DNA of 64,000 nucleotides from Sarcophilus harrisii (GCF_902635505.1 NC_045428.1:151787641-151851640); one strand, 5' to 3'; shown: positions 11,349-24,625, counted from the first letter of the stretch. The notes: a model not told the origin generated them from the letters alone. Program-made: numbers and translations.

Positions 11349-12451
11349 TGTTTTGTTTTTTTCATTTTTTTTATTAAAGCTTTTTATTTTTCAAAATATA
11401 TGTATGGACAATTCTTCAACCTTAGTTCTTGCAAAACCTTATTTTCCAATTTCCCTCCATTCCCCCACTCTCTCCCTTAGATGGCAAGTAGTCCAATATA
11501 CATTAAACATGGTAGAAATATATATTAAATCCAATATATGTATACATATTTATATGATTATTGTGCTGCACAAGAAAAATCAAACCAGTAAAAAGAAAAA
11601 GAGAAACAAAATAAAATGGAAATAAACAACAACAAAAAGAGTGAAAATGCTATGTTGTAAACCACACTCAGTTCCCACAGTCCTCTCCTTGGGTGTGAAT
11701 GGTTCTCTTCATTACCGGACAATCGGGACTGGTTTGAATTATCTCATTGTTGAAGAAAGCCACGTCCATCAGAATTTGTATTGTATAGTCTTGTTGTTGC
11801 CGTATATACTGATCTCCTAGTTCTGCTCACTTCACTTAGCATCAATTCATGTAAGTCTGTCCAGGCCTTTCTGAAATCATCCTGTTGGTCATTTCTTACA
11901 GAACAATAATATTCCATTCATATACCACAATTTATTCAGCCATTCTCCAATTGATGGGCATCTACTCAGTTTCCAGTTTCTGGCCACTACAAACAGGGCT
12001 GCCACAAACATTTTTGCACAAGTGGGTTCCTTTCCCTTCCTTAATATCTCTTTCGGATATAAACCCAGTAGTAAAACTGCTGGGTCAAAGGGTATGCACA
12101 GTTTAATAACTTTTTGAGCATAGTTCCAAATTGCTCTCCAGAATATCTGGATCCATTCACAGTTCCATTAACAATGTATCAGTGCCCCAGTTTTCCCACA
12201 TTCCCTCTAACATTCGTCATTATCTTTTCCTGTCATCTTAACCAATCTGACATGTGTGTAGTGATATCTCAGAGTTGTCTTAATTTGCATTTCTCTGATC
12301 AATAGTGATTTAGAGCACCTTTTCCTATGACTAGAAATAGTTTCAATTTCTCATCTGAAAATTGTCTGTTCATATCCTTTGACCATTTATCAATTGGAGA
12401 ATGCTTGAATTCTTATAAATTTGAGTCAGTTCTCTGTATATTTTAGAAATG
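11349..12451 (-). mobile_element. Younger L1 nested in the old L1
   Basis: 3' end 'tttttatttttcaaaatatatgtatggac', then a C-tract region, 'agatggcaagtagtcc', then the ORF2 C-terminus reading from right to left. The target duplication AAGCTCATCATTT occurs at 11336-11348 and again at 12452-12464. 5'-truncated and same orientation as the host element. Confidence 0.88.
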
Positions 12452-12464
12452 AAGCTCATCATTT

Positions 12465-13870
12465 CTTATACTATACATAGTATTCCACCACAAACATATA
12501 TCACAATTTGCTCAACAATTCCCCAATTGAGCAGTACTCCTGCTACAAATATTTTAGAATATCTAGGCTTTTTTTTCCTTTTTCCCTAATTATCTTCGAA
12601 AATAGGACTAGTAAAAGTATTGCTGGATCAAAGGATATAGGAAGTTTAATAATTCTTTAGAAATAATCCAGATTGCTTTGTAAAATGATTGGATCATTAC
12701 AGCTCCATCAACAGTGAAATAGTGTCCTAATTTTCCATACTTACTCCAATATTTGTCACTTTCTCTATCATTTTAGCTAATCCAATAGATATAAAATGGT
12801 ATTTAGGGCATCTTTTTCATATTGCTGTAAATTTCTTCATTGGAAAACTGAATGTTCATATGCTTTGGCCATTTGTCAATTGAAGAATGACTCATATTTT
12901 TATAGATTGTACAAAGTTCATCATATATTTGAGATGAGATCTTTATTTTCTTCTATAATTTTTCCCCTAGTTTTTTGCTTTTCTCCTACTCTTGGCTACA
13001 TTTGTTTTCTTTGTATAAAATCTTTTTAACTTAATATAATCAAAATTATCCATTTTGTTTCTCATACTATTCTCTATCTCTTGTTATCTGTTCACAAATT
13101 CATAAATTATTCACTTATCCATTAGTCTTATAGGCAATATGTTCTATGCTCTTCAAATTTTCTTTTAACTCATTTTCTATTTGATCATGTATATCTTGGT
13201 AAATGGTATAAGATATTAGTCTACGCCAAATTTCTACCATACTGCTTTCCAAATTTCCCAACAATTTTTTTTTTATCAAATAATGAATTTTTATCCCAAA
13301 CATTTAAATCTTTACACTTATCAAACACAAGGTAACTATTTATCATTTGTTATTGTAGAATGTATGTCTACTCTTTTTCACTGATCTACTTTTCTATTTC
13401 TTAGCCAGTATCAGATAGTTTTGATAATTACTGCCTTGTATTAGAGTTTAACATCTGCTAAGTCTGCATCCTTTACATTTTTTTCATTGGTTCCTTTGAT
13501 ATTCTTGACCTTTTGTTCTTCCAAATGAATTTTGATATATTTTCTAACTCAGTAAAATATGTTTTGGTAATTTAAATGGGATGACATTGAATCTATAAAT
13601 TAGGTAAAATGATAATAGTGGCTCTGCCTGCTCATGGACTATTAATATTTCTTCAATTATTTAAATCTGATTTTATTTGTATAAAATATTTTTACATATA
13701 TTATTTTATTCAGTTGGTTTCTGAATTTGTTTTGGCAACTATACTCCCAGGTATTTTATATTGTCTAAAGTTATTTTTAAATAACCTTTTTTCAGCTGTC
13801 CTAACACAACTCAAGATTGCATTGGCTTTTTTTGGCTGCCACCTTACCTTGCCAATTCATATAGTGTTTG
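12465..13870 (-). mobile_element. Old marsupial L1 (right part, ORF2)
   Basis: Continuation of 10835-11348 with diverged ORF2 C-terminal sequence, for example 'ttagccagtatcagatagttttgataattactgcc' and 'gaattttgatatattttctaactcag' (complement coding). Heavily decayed; no long frame. Confidence 0.75.
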
Positions 13871-14109
13871 TAAGCAACTAAATGTCTTTTTCCGAAAAAG
13901 AAAAAGGGCAAGGACAGGCCTAGATTCCAAGGATAGATTTCAAGGGGTAAGTATCTCTATCTCTTTGTTCCTATTTAGAATGAAGTTCTTCTCTTGACTC
14001 TTATTCCAGGAACATCTGGTCACAATACTTGAAATTCTAGTTTAGCCCATTCTTTTTAAAAATGTAAATACCCCTAAGAATGAAGTAAAGTTACTGGAAC
14101 TTCATATCT

Positions 14110-14302
14110 TAGTGGTTCTCAAAGTATGGTCTAGAGAATCCTGGGGAATCTCTGAAATCCTTTTAGAGCGTCTACAAATTCAAAAATAATTTTATTTCCA
14201 ATATAGTAAATGTCTATAAATATAATCCAGATAAACAAAAACGCTTTGGAGATAATTTTTAATAGCATAAAGATACTGAAAACAAAAGTTTGAGAACCAC
14301 TG
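14110..14302 (-). mobile_element. hAT-type MITE, second copy
   Basis: Termini AGTGGTTCTCAAAG and TTTGAGAACCACTG. The interior is the reverse complement of 130-331. Confidence 0.75.
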
Positions 14303-16271
14303 TACTTAGTGGTTCCTCCCAAATTACTTTCATTTATATTGTATATGTAGTATTTCTCTAGAATAATCCTCAACTTTCACTCATAGGTTAGGTCCTCCAG
14401 AATATGAACCCTTGTGTGATGAATGAAAAGTCCTAAAGAAATAATTTCTGGGTAATTAATAATTTTTTAAAATTATTGTTAGATAAATAATAAAAAGGTC
14501 ATTTGTCTTTTTCTTACAACTAAAGGTAAATCTTTGGAATCTCTGAATACTTAAAAAGGCTTTTGAAAAGGGATAGAAATGAACTCTGTTTAACAGTCAG
14601 CGAAGGGATAGACATATTGATGAAGAGTTGGATAAAAAGTTTTCAGCTCCTCCTGCAGAGATTGTGATATAATTATGAGATCCAGCTACCTCCATCCATC
14701 TGGACAAAAGACCGTATCTTTATTCAGATCTAGCTGGTTGCTTTTCTCTTTCACAGACTAGGTCATCCTAAATTCTAATGGAAGCTTCCAAGGACAGGAG
14801 TTTATTTCCTAACATAAGGTCTTACTTAGAATGGATTTGGTTTATAGGTTCTCCTAGTGGGATTGAGACTCTTGAGAAATTGAAAATCATGTATCCCAAG
14901 GATTTGAGCAGTCTCATCTATCAGCAATGCCTTTCAAATGCTGGCTGAATAATCTATAAGGGACTGATTTCTGAATGAGGAATTAGAAAAAGGAAAAGCT
15001 TAACCTAAATTAATTAATTCTTAATATAAGGGAAAAATAATCATTTCTCAAGATACTCTATAGTTCCACATCCCCACAATTATGGCCCAAAAGCTCCTAT
15101 AATTGTTTTTACCTTTCAGTGATTAGTTGGAGGATTCAAATTCAAAACTAATGTCTCTAATAATATGCTATGTAATAGCACATTACATATGTAACATGTA
15201 ATATCATCTTCCCTATAAATCTGAGGTATACTCTTCCACAATTCACTCAACATCATTGGGTGGACTTAAAGTTTACAAGTAGAGAAGTATGGCACATGCA
15301 AATAAAGAAGAATAATTTATATTTGCTTTGGGGTTTTTGAAGTCTTCTCCTGATTCTGATTAGGAAAGTTGCAACAATCAAGATCAAGGAATCAAGAGAT
15401 TTTAGGACAGTGATGGGTGCATTATTCAAATGATTCACAAACAGGTAGAGGATTAGGAGGGAGGCTAGTGCATCCAAAATGAAGGTGACAAACTTGGAAA
15501 ATTAGGAAGACTGGAATATTTCATGGCCACAATGGGGAAAAGGAACAGATTTGGTAAAAGAGAGGGAAGGAGAAAGGGTGAAGCAGTGGAAATTGTATTC
15601 AGAGCCTTCCTCCCATAATAATACGATTCAGGCTTCTTGAAAAACTGTAGTAAAAATGATTTTAAGAAAGTGTTACATCAACAATGTAAACATTAACTAT
15701 GTCTGTTTTGGCTCTTTCTGGCAACATCAAGGATGTCAAGACCAGAAAATTATTGAAGTCTCATAATTCAACAAAGTTCCTACAAATCTTAGGATTTAGT
15801 ATGGTTTAGTAAATAATCACTAATACATATAATACATATGCAAATAATCAATAATACATCTTGTTATTGTTTTGTCTAGCTCTATAAAGTATCTAGTTAG
15901 TATTTTGATTTGCATAGTACTAAATGCAAGGTCTTAAAATTGAGGGAAATGTTCCTTTTTTGGCATTTCTTGAAGATGAACTAAATAAGTAACAGTCCAA
16001 AAAGAATAAATCTAAAGGAATTTATATGTCAACAGCAACCTTCCTAAATTATTAACAAACCACAACAGCTGCACCTTGTATGTTGACTAGGCTATCTCTT
16101 ATTACACTAGGGGAATGCTGGATCCTGAAATAATGAAGCTAAAGAATGTATCATAGAAAGGCATCTGTCTAATTCTAGACAATGACAGTGCATTCATCAC
16201 CTTGCCTAAACTGTTGGTGATAAAGTAGCTTGATGACTTAAACTCAAAGGAGTTGACAAAATGCAATAGTT
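14303..16271. other. Unclassified intergenic DNA with minor SINE relics
   Basis: About 2 kb with no gene. A weak SINE-like stretch at about 15095-15170 and an AT-rich quasi-palindrome near 15180-15200 are the only structures seen. Confidence 0.4.
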
Positions 16272-16288
16272 AAATGAGACTAATTCTT

Positions 16289-16950
16289 TTTTTTTTTAAT
16301 AGCCTTTTATTTACAGGATATATGCATGGGTAACTTTACAGCATTAACAATTGCCAAACCTCTTGTTCCATTTTTTCCCTCTTACCCCCTACCCCCTTCC
16401 CCAGATGGCAGGATGACCAGTAGATGTTAAGTACATTAAAATATAAATTAGATACACAATAAGTATACATGACCAAACCGTTATTTTGCTGTACAAAAAG
16501 AATCAGACTCTGAAATATTGTACAATTAGCTTGTGAAGGAAGTCAAAAATGCATGTGTGCATAAATATAGGGATTGGGAATTCAATGTAATGGTTTTTAG
16601 TCATCTCCCAGAGTTCTTTTTCTGGGCATAGCTAGTTCAGTTCATTACTGCTCCATTAGAAATGATTTGGTTGATCTCGTTGCTAAGGATGGCCTGGTCC
16701 ATCAGAACTGGTCATCACATAGTATTGTTGTTGAAGTATATAATGATCTCCTGGTCCTGCTCATTTCACTCAGCATCAGTTCGTGTAAGTCTCTCCAGGC
16801 CTTTCTGAAATCATCCTGTTGGTCATTTCTTACAGAACAGTAATATTCCATAATATTCATATACCACAATTTATTCGGCCATTCTCCAACTGATGGACAT
16901 CCATTCAGTTTCCAGTTTTTAGCCACTACAAAAAGGGCTGCCACAAACAT
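16289..16950 (-). mobile_element. Young L1 3' end with 17-bp target duplication
   Basis: A poly(T) start, the L1 3' UTR, then the ORF2 C-terminal frame ([20 protein letters not shown]...). The target duplication AAATGAGACTAATTCTT lies at 16272-16288 and 16951-16967, identical. 5'-truncated at the codons for MFVAA. Very close in sequence to the copies at 28289, 48749 and about 59295. Confidence 0.95.
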
Positions 16951-17141
16951 AAATGAGACTAATTCTTAACAGTACTGACAACCATCTGGAAGATAGTCAC
17001 AGAGCAGATTCCTCTTTTACAAAAGATGGGATACAGACTAAATCATTCTTAAGTTCCCTTTCAGATCTAACATTTTGTAAATTTGTAGTTAACTATGAAC
17101 TCAGGAACTATTCCATTCTCACTGGAAGAACAAATCAGAAA

Positions 17142-17142
<1 letters not shown>

Positions 17143-17177
<35 letters not shown>

Positions 17178-17215
17178 TCTCTCTCTGTATATATATGATA
17201 GTCACACACACACCC
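17143..17215 (+). repeat. (CT)n(TA)n(CA)n compound microsatellite
   Basis: A CTCTCT run, then TATATA, then CACACA. Confidence 0.9.
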
Positions 17216-17335
17216 CTAATATCATAGCATCTAAATTCTTAAAGGAAAAGCTAAATGAGTTTAGGAAGGAACAGAGAATAAAGCTCTCTACAAGTATGAG
17301 ACCTAAACTTTCTACTCTAGAACAAGATATATTTA

Positions 17336-17386
17336 TTTATTTATTTTTTTTTAATTTAATAGCCTTTAATTTACAGGATATATACA
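17336..17386 (-). mobile_element. 51-bp ultra-truncated L1 insertion with target duplication
   Basis: Poly(T), then the first bases of the young L1 3' end ('aatagcctttaatttacaggatatata'). It is flanked by identical 17-bp copies of AGAACAAGATATATTTA at 17319-17335 and 17387-17403. Confidence 0.88.
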
Positions 17387-18898
17387 AGAACAAGATATAT
17401 TTAACAATAAAATAAATAAGAAGTAAGTTAGAAAAGTTAGATATGATAGACCTCTGAAGAAAACAGAATGGGAATAGAAAAGAGTATACTTTTTTCTTAG
17501 TTGTACATGATAACCTTCACAAAATCTAAACATTAAGTCAGAAAAACAACACAAATGCATAAAATCAAAAATACTAAATGTAACACTTCAGATCATATTA
17601 CAATAAAATTATATTCAATAAAGGTCATTGAAGCATAGATTAAAATTAATTAGAAACTAAATAATTTAATCCTAAATAATGAGTGGGTTTTAGAACAAAT
17701 CATAGAAACAATCAATAATTTCATTAAAGATAATGGCAACAATGACTCAATCTAGCAAAATTTGTGATATTCAACCAAAACAATACTTAGGAAAATTTAT
17801 AACTCTAAATGCATATATCAATAAAAGAGAAAACGATAGATTATTTAAGTGGGTGTGTAACTAAGAAAAAACAAGGAAAGAACAAATTTAGAATCCTCAA
17901 ATACCAAAATGGAAATCCCTAAAATCAATGAAGAGATTAATAAATTGAAAATAAACTATGAACATAAAACTATGAACAAAACAGAGAGCTGGTTTTATGA
18001 AAAATAAAATAAAATAAACAAGCCATTTATTAATTTTGATTTTAAAAAAGAAAAACACTTTATGACTATCAAAATAAAAGAGTAAGCATATCACCAATGA
18101 AGATAAAATTAAAGCAATTATTAGGAATTATTTTGCCCCATTATATCTAAATGAAATGGATGAATATTTATAAAAATATACATTGCCCAGATGACCAGAA
18201 GAAGAAATAGAATACCTAAAGAACTCTATCTTAGAAGAGAAAATTAAACAAGCCATTATGAGTTCTCTAGGAAAAAAATCCCAGGACCAGATGCATTTAA
18301 AAGTGAATTCTACCAAGCAGATAAGAAACAATACAAATTATTTTGGGGAAATATGTGATTTTGAAACCTAAGCCAGAAAAAGCAAAATCAGAGAAAAGAA
18401 AACAATAGGTCAATTCCCTAATGAATTTTGATGCAAAATTTTAAATAAAATGCTAGCAAGGGGATTATAGCAATGTATTACATTAATCATACACTATGAC
18501 CAGTAAGATTTATGCTAGGGATTAGAGAGTGATTCAATATTAGGAAAACTAAAAGCATAATTGACCATATTGATAACAAAACAAACAAAACTCATATTAT
18601 TATATCAATAGAAATAGGAAAACCCAGCACATATTCCTATTAAAAACATTAGAAAGCATGGGAATTATTTAATATAATAAGTAATATCTATATAAAACCA
18701 ATAGCAAACATTATGTGTAAATGGGGATAACCTAGAAGACTTCTCAATAAGATCAGGGATGAAACAAGGATCTTTTTCATTACTGTCATTGTTTAATATT
18801 GTATGAGAAATAATAGCTATAGCAATAAGACAAGAAAAAGAAAAAGGAATTAAAAATAGACTATGAGGAAATAAAATTATCCTCTTTAAAACTATAAC

Positions 18899-19101
18899 TT
18901 TAAAAAAGAAGAAAAACACAAAATTTCGAGTATCAAAACAGAAAGGTAAATGTATATCTACTGAAGATAAAGTTAAATCAATTTTTAGGAATTATTTTGC
19001 CTCATTATATCTAAGTGAAATGGATATTTGTAAAAATATGAATTGCCCAAATGAACAGAAGAGGAAATAGAATATTTAAAGAATTCTACCTTAAAAGAGG
19101 A
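18899..19101 (+). repeat. Displaced copy of an L1 ORF2 segment
   Basis: Repeats 18050-18240 of the same L1 (same orientation, diverged). It lies where the sequence for the L1 reverse-transcriptase FADD motif should be. Confidence 0.75.
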
Positions 19102-19640
19102 TCAGATGATCTAATGGTATACTTAAATATACTTAAGAGAATCAATTTTAAAACTCACACCCCATTAACAAATTTAGAACAAGTTCAGGGTACAAAATAA
19201 ATCCATATAAATCATCAACATTTCTCTACATTACCAGCAAATCTCAGCAGCAAGAGATAGAAAGAGAATTTCCATTTCAAGTAATTGGAAACATTACAAC
19301 TGGAAACATACATCACTTCTCAAAACAAATCCAGGAACTATAAGAACACATTACAAAATACTTCACACAAATAAAAGAACTAAACAAGTGGAGATATATT
19401 AATTTCTCAGGGGTAGGCTGATCCAATATAATAGAAATGAAAATTCTACCAAAATTATTTTATTTATTCAATGCCATACCAATTAAATTACTGAGGAATT
19501 ATTTTATAGCACAAGAAAAAAATAGCAAAATACATTTAGAAGAACAAAATGTCAAGAGTATCAAGGGAATCAATGAAAAAATGTAAAGGAAGGTGGCCTA
19601 GCAGTTACCAGATTTCTAACTATTTTACAAAATGGTGATT

Positions 19641-19991
19641 TGTAGAGGGCTGAAACTCTTGAGTTTATGCACTGAGGTCCGGACAACTGAGCACTTAAGG
19701 CTAATTACCGATTGGACAATACTCTATAAGCATATACTTGGAAAATGGCCCTTCTCACTATCCTGTGCTGGCTTGATAATTGGTGTATACAGAGAATTGT
19801 AGGAGGGACTAGGGGGTGGAGTAAGACTAGCCAGGGTCACTTTGGCAGTAGAGGAGGAAGAAGGTCGTGGAGATTCTGAGTTCATCCAATTCCATCCTAC
19901 TTCTAAAGACCAAGAATAAAGACCGAGGACTTTTGCTTATCCTGACTCCAGCTGATTCTAAGGTATCCAGGATGTTAATGTGGTCATCACA
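19641..19991 (+). mobile_element. Solo LTR of an endogenous retrovirus (fossil)
   Basis: A 351-bp unit beginning TG and ending CA, with an AATAAA signal near its right end, inserted into L1 ORF2. L1 sequence resumes directly on the other side. A flanking GTGATT/GTGATC pair looks like a 6-bp target duplication, which fits class II-like integration. The family was not identified. It is older than the youngest L1s but younger than its host L1. No internal viral region is present. Confidence 0.7.
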
Positions 19992-20870
19992 GTGATCAAC
20001 AAAATAATCTGACTAAGAAATAGAGTGATGGATCAATATAATAAATTAGTTACACAACACACAGTAGTAAATAACCATAGCAATCTAATGTTGGATAAAC
20101 CCAAAGATCCAAACTTTGGGGGCAATTACTTACTTTTTGCTGAGAAAACCAGAAAGCATTTTGGCAGAAACTAAGCATAGACCAATATTTCAGACCAAAA
20201 CAGGATCAAAGTAGAACATGATTTAGATATAAAAACTAATATCATAAGTAAATTAGGGGTGTATGGAAAAATTATCTGTCAGATCTATGGATGGGGAAAG
20301 AGTTTGTGATCAAATGAGAGAGAGAAAGAATCATGGGAAATAAAATGGATAATTTTGATTACATTAAATTAGAAAGATTTTGTACAAATAAATCCAATGC
20401 AGCCAAGATGAGAAGAAAAGCAGAAAACTGGGGGAAATTTTTACATAAAGTTTCTCTGATATAAGGCCTCATTTCTCAAATTTATAGAGAAATGGGTCCA
20501 ACCTATACCAATAAGAGTCATTTCCTGACTAACAAATAGTCAAAGGATATGAATAGGTAGTTTTCAAAAAAAAAAAAAAAAAAAAAAAAAAGAAAGAAAA
20601 AGAAAGAAAAGAAATAAAAAGTATCAATGGCCAAATGAAAAAAAATACTCTAAATTGTTGTTGATAGAGAAATGCATATTAAAGTAACTCTGAAATACCA
20701 CCTCACGCTTATCAGATTGGATAATATGACAGAAAAGAAAAAAAGGGAATGTGACTTATGAATTGTTTGAGGAGAGACAATGGGAAGAAAAAGAATTTGG
20801 AACTCAAATCTTTAAAAATGAATAGTAAAAATAAATTTTTTTGAAAAAGAAAAAGTAGACTTGTAACACT
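19992..20870 (+). mobile_element. L1 ORF2 body (right part)
   Basis: Resumes L1 ORF2 after the LTR ('gactaagaaatagagtgatggatcaatataat'), with a poly(A)-rich tract at 20568-20620 and a large internal deletion of the ORF2 C-terminus before the 3' tail. Confidence 0.8.
20568..20625 (+). repeat. Poly(A)/(AAAG)n tract inside L1
   Basis: About 25 A residues, then AAAGAAAG units. Confidence 0.9.
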
Positions 20871-21139
20871 AGTTTGTCCAATAGTTTTCAAATACTTTTT
20901 CGTTTAGACTAAATTCTATCAACTTTAATTGATAAAGATGTCTTCTCACCTGGTTAAGGTATTGGGGAGTAGCATCTTACTTTAATGGGAGTGATAGTGA
21001 TTTGATTGATTTACTCAGTTGATTTTCATTCTTATAAGTCTATGATCTATATGATTTAAATAATATATCTCATATTTAAACTGTTTTGGTAACATTAATT
21101 TTTACCAGCATGGATAATTCTCCAATGCAGATACAGCTG

Positions 21140-21435
21140 AGGAATCTTAACTCTGCCCACTGCTACCTATGTGACTTTGGGGAAATATGTACATAGTTGT
21201 TTATATATCATCTTAGAATGTGAATTCCATGAGAGTAAGGATTAATTTTGCCTTATTTTTTATCTCCAGAATTTAGTCCAGGGACTTAAACATAGTAAGT
21301 GCTTAATAAATACCTGTTGACTGACTGACTGACTTCACATCTCTAGGCCTCGTTTAATCATTTGTAAAATCAGGACTTTGTGCTACGATGTAGAATTTTT
21401 TTCTAGTTCTAGAGCTATGATCCTAAGTTACCTGG
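21140..21435 (+). mobile_element. MIR/Ther1 SINE interrupted by an L2-like tail
   Basis: 'actctgcccactgctacctatgtgactttggg' breaks at about 21190 and resumes 'cttcacatctctaggcctcg...atttgtaaaatcagg'. In between is a 'gagagtaaggatt...gtgcttaataaatacctgttgactgactg' tail. Confidence 0.6.
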
Positions 21436-21614
21436 AGAGCATTGAAGCTAAATAACTTGCCCAAGATCACAAAGCTGGCAAGTGTCCAAGATCAAATTTG
21501 AACCCAACTTTTCTTTTTTATTTTTTTTGCAACAATCACAAACTTTTATAATCATTTTAAAAAGCATGCTTATAATCCAACATAAACTCAGAAGAGACCT
21601 TAGAACATATATGT

Positions 21615-23880
21615 TAACTCTTTTGTTTTGTTGTAATATATTTTTATTTCCCTGGTTACATGTAAAACAATTTTGTTACATTTATTTTAAAAATTTTGAG
21701 TACCAGATTTCCCTCCTCCCTTCTCACAACCCCCTTCCCATTGAGAAGGTTCATGTGAAGTTGTGCAAAACATTTCCATAAAAGTCATGTTGCAAAAGAA
21801 AAAATAGATTCACCCCCCAAAAAACCTCTCAAGAAAAAAAAGATTTTTTTTAAAAAAAGTATGCTTCAGTCTGCATTCATACACAATCAGTTCTTTTTCT
21901 GGGTATGGATAGTATTTTTCATCATAAGTCCTTCAAAGTAGTCTTAGATCATTGTATTGCTGGGAATAGCAAAGTCATTCACAGGTAATCATCCCACAAA
22001 TTTGATAATTGCTATGTATACAGTATATTTCACTTTGCTTGAACTCATGAGTACTTTCCAGATTTTTCTGATAACCTCCTACTCATTATTTCTTATAGAA
22101 CAATAATATTTCTTCATTATCACATACCACAATTTATTCAGCCATTTCCCCCATTGATGGGCATTTTCTCAAATTCCAATTCTCTGGCCTGAGAAAAGTT
22201 GCTATAAATATTTGTATATAATTGGTTCTTTTCTTTTTCTTCTTAAATTACTTTTGCAATTCATGCTTATAGTGATATTGTTAGTTCAAAGGATATGTAT
22301 GATTTTATAATCCTTTGCGCATAAATCAGATCTTTTGATTATTTATAACTTGGGGAATGGATTTTATTTTTATTTTTTATAAATTTGACTCAGTTCCCTA
22401 TACATTTGAGAAATGAGGCTTTCATCAGAGAAACTTGCTTCAAAATTCTTTTCATAATTACTATTGCTAACTGTATTTTCTCCAGTTTATTCTATTTTCT
22501 CTTTCCTTTTATGCTATCCCTCCTGAAAGTGTTTTGTTTCTAACTAGTCTTTCTCCCAATGTGTCCTCTCTTCTATTATTCTCTGTCCCTTCCAGTATTC
22601 ACTTCCCCTTCTATATTCCTGCGGGATAAGATAATATTTCTATACTCATATCGACTGCATATATTATTTCCTCTTTGAGCCTATTTTGATGAAAGATTCA
22701 CTCACTCCTCTTCTCCTCCACCTCTTTCCCTCCATTGAAAAAACTTTTTCTTGCCTCTTTTATGGAAGATAATTTAGAGCATTCTAACTTTCTCTTTCAG
22801 TGCATTCTTCTCTCACCCCTTGATTTTATTTTATTTTTTAAATATTATCCCTTTATATTTAACCTATACTTGTGCTCTATCTATCCATACTCCTTCTAAT
22901 TGTCATAATAATGAAAAACAGTAAGTTACAAATATCATTTTCCCAAGTAGGAATGCATAAACCTTAAGTCCCTTATGATTTCCCTTTCCTGGTGACTTCC
23001 CTATGCTTTTCTTGAATCCTGTATTTGAAAATCAAATTTTCTATTCATCTCTTGTCTTTTTTTCATCATCAATGCTTGAAAATTCTCTATTTCACTGAAC
23101 ATTCACTTTTCCCTTGAAGGATTATACTTAATTTTGCTGGGTAGGTAATTCTTGGTTGTAATCTTACTTAGCTCCATTGTTCTCTGAAATATTGTATTTC
23201 AAGCTGTCCAATCCTTTGATGTAGAAGTTGCTAAATCTTGTTTTATCCTGACTGTGACTATACTATACTTGAATTGTTTCTTTTTGGTTGTTCTTTCTAG
23301 TGATGTGTACTATGAACTAGCACAATTACCCAGAGCTGAGTATGGGCGAAGCAGCAGAGTGCTGCCAGCTAGAAGGCCCCCTGCAATCTCCCTCTGACCA
23401 GCTGTTCTGTTTCCCCCTCCACCTGCGTTCTGAGAGTTCCAAAAGCCGTCATTGTTGCTTCCAGTCCCTGTCACTGGCGTGGTCATTGCTGCAGCTACTG
23501 TCGTTGTGGGATGACAGCTGATGATTTAGTGGTTCCCAAAACTTGATCCTGAGCTGGACCTCCTCTCACATCCTAGTGCGCCAAACCTTTCCTGTTGAGT
23601 TATCCTTGGCTTCTGTGGGCTGAGAGGTCTGGAGATTGCCACCACTGCCACTGATTCTGAGGCGCCACAGCTGGTACCTAGTTTTGTGGGAGCTGGGTTG
23701 TGCTAGCCCAATCTGTGCTGTTATTGCTTTCTACTCCCACCCCATTATTCAGACCCCTCCTACTGACTTCCCAAGATTTCTCTGGCTAGAAAATTGTTCC
23801 AGTCCATCTTTTTTATGGGTTCTGATGCTCTAAAATTTGCAACTCGCATGGATTCAGTTATCAGTATTCACTTAAATTAG
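21615..23880 (-). mobile_element. Old L1 copy (3' end to ORF1/5' region)
   Basis: 3' end 'taccagatttccctcctcccttctcacaaccccc'. Further right come ORF1-side sequences ('attttgctgggtaggtaattcttggttgtaatc') and a GC-richer block at 23300-23870 matching the upstream L1 region. No intact frame; the ORF2 body is missing or decayed, so it may be a HAL1-like copy. Confidence 0.65.
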
Positions 23881-23899
23881 TGTAATAGAAGTACAACTT

Positions 23900-24250
23900 A
23901 AAAGTGCTTTATTCCAGACAGATGAGAATGAACACACAAATGTAGACAATCTGTGAGAGATTCTTTGCTTCAATTGCTACCTAGCCTTAATCATGGAATG
24001 TGTGTGACCTCAGTCAAACTGAGACCTGTTGAAGACCTTTAGCTTAAAAAGGCCACTCCCTCTAGGGCCATCTCCAGTTGTCCTGATCTAGATCTGGACA
24101 CTGGACCCAGATGTCTCTGGAGAGAGATGTGAGGCAGGTGATCTTGCACAGCTTTCCTCACTTAAATCCAATTCACTTGCACGTCATGGCATCACCTCCC
24201 TGATGTTATGGTCCTATTCGAGAATGAAGGACAAACAACAACAATGATTT
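23900..24250 (+). mobile_element. RTE-tailed marsupial SINE
   Basis: It contains 'aaatccaattcacttgcacgtcatggcatcacc', 'cctgatgttatggtcct', 'gagaatgaaggacaaacaacaacaa'. The ACAA-type tail is typical of SINEs mobilised by RTE LINEs. A relative lies at 63183-63355. Confidence 0.65.
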
Positions 24251-24529
24251 CTTTCTAATGAGAATGTCTCACATTAGGAATGCAAGTGAGAGGAAAAGTT
24301 GGAGAAACCTATTTACCCAAACCATAAGCCAGATATAGGTCTATTGATATAGTTATTTACACTGGAGATTAGTTTTATTAGCACTATACCATGTACCTCA
24401 GATACCCTTTTCTTAAGGCAGATTTTGTCACTTCCTTTAAATAATTTCTGGCAATCAGTGTTGAACCATGTCTAGACCTCTTAATGAATCTAGAATTAAC
24501 TTGGTATTCCTCAAAAGAAAAGAGGAGAA

Positions 24530-24625
24530 AGAGAGTAGGGAATAAGTGTTTACATAATACTTAATATCTGCTGGGCATTAAGTTAAATGCTTTACAAATA
24601 TTATCTCATTCGATCCTCAAAAAAT
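24530..24625 (+). mobile_element. MIR fragment
   Basis: 'taatatctgctgggcattaagttaaatgctttacaaatattatctcattcgatcctc' order. Confidence 0.6.

Larger units (their letters stand above)
17216..19640 (+). mobile_element. L1 ORF2 body, 5'-truncated and rearranged (left part)
   Basis: The plus strand follows L1 ORF2 from the end of the endonuclease ('atctaaattcttaaaggaaaagctaaatgag') through the reverse transcriptase. Many frame breaks. Internal 190-bp duplication (18050-18240 repeated at 18899-19101). Carries a 51-bp L1 insertion at 17336 and a solo LTR at 19641. Confidence 0.88.
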
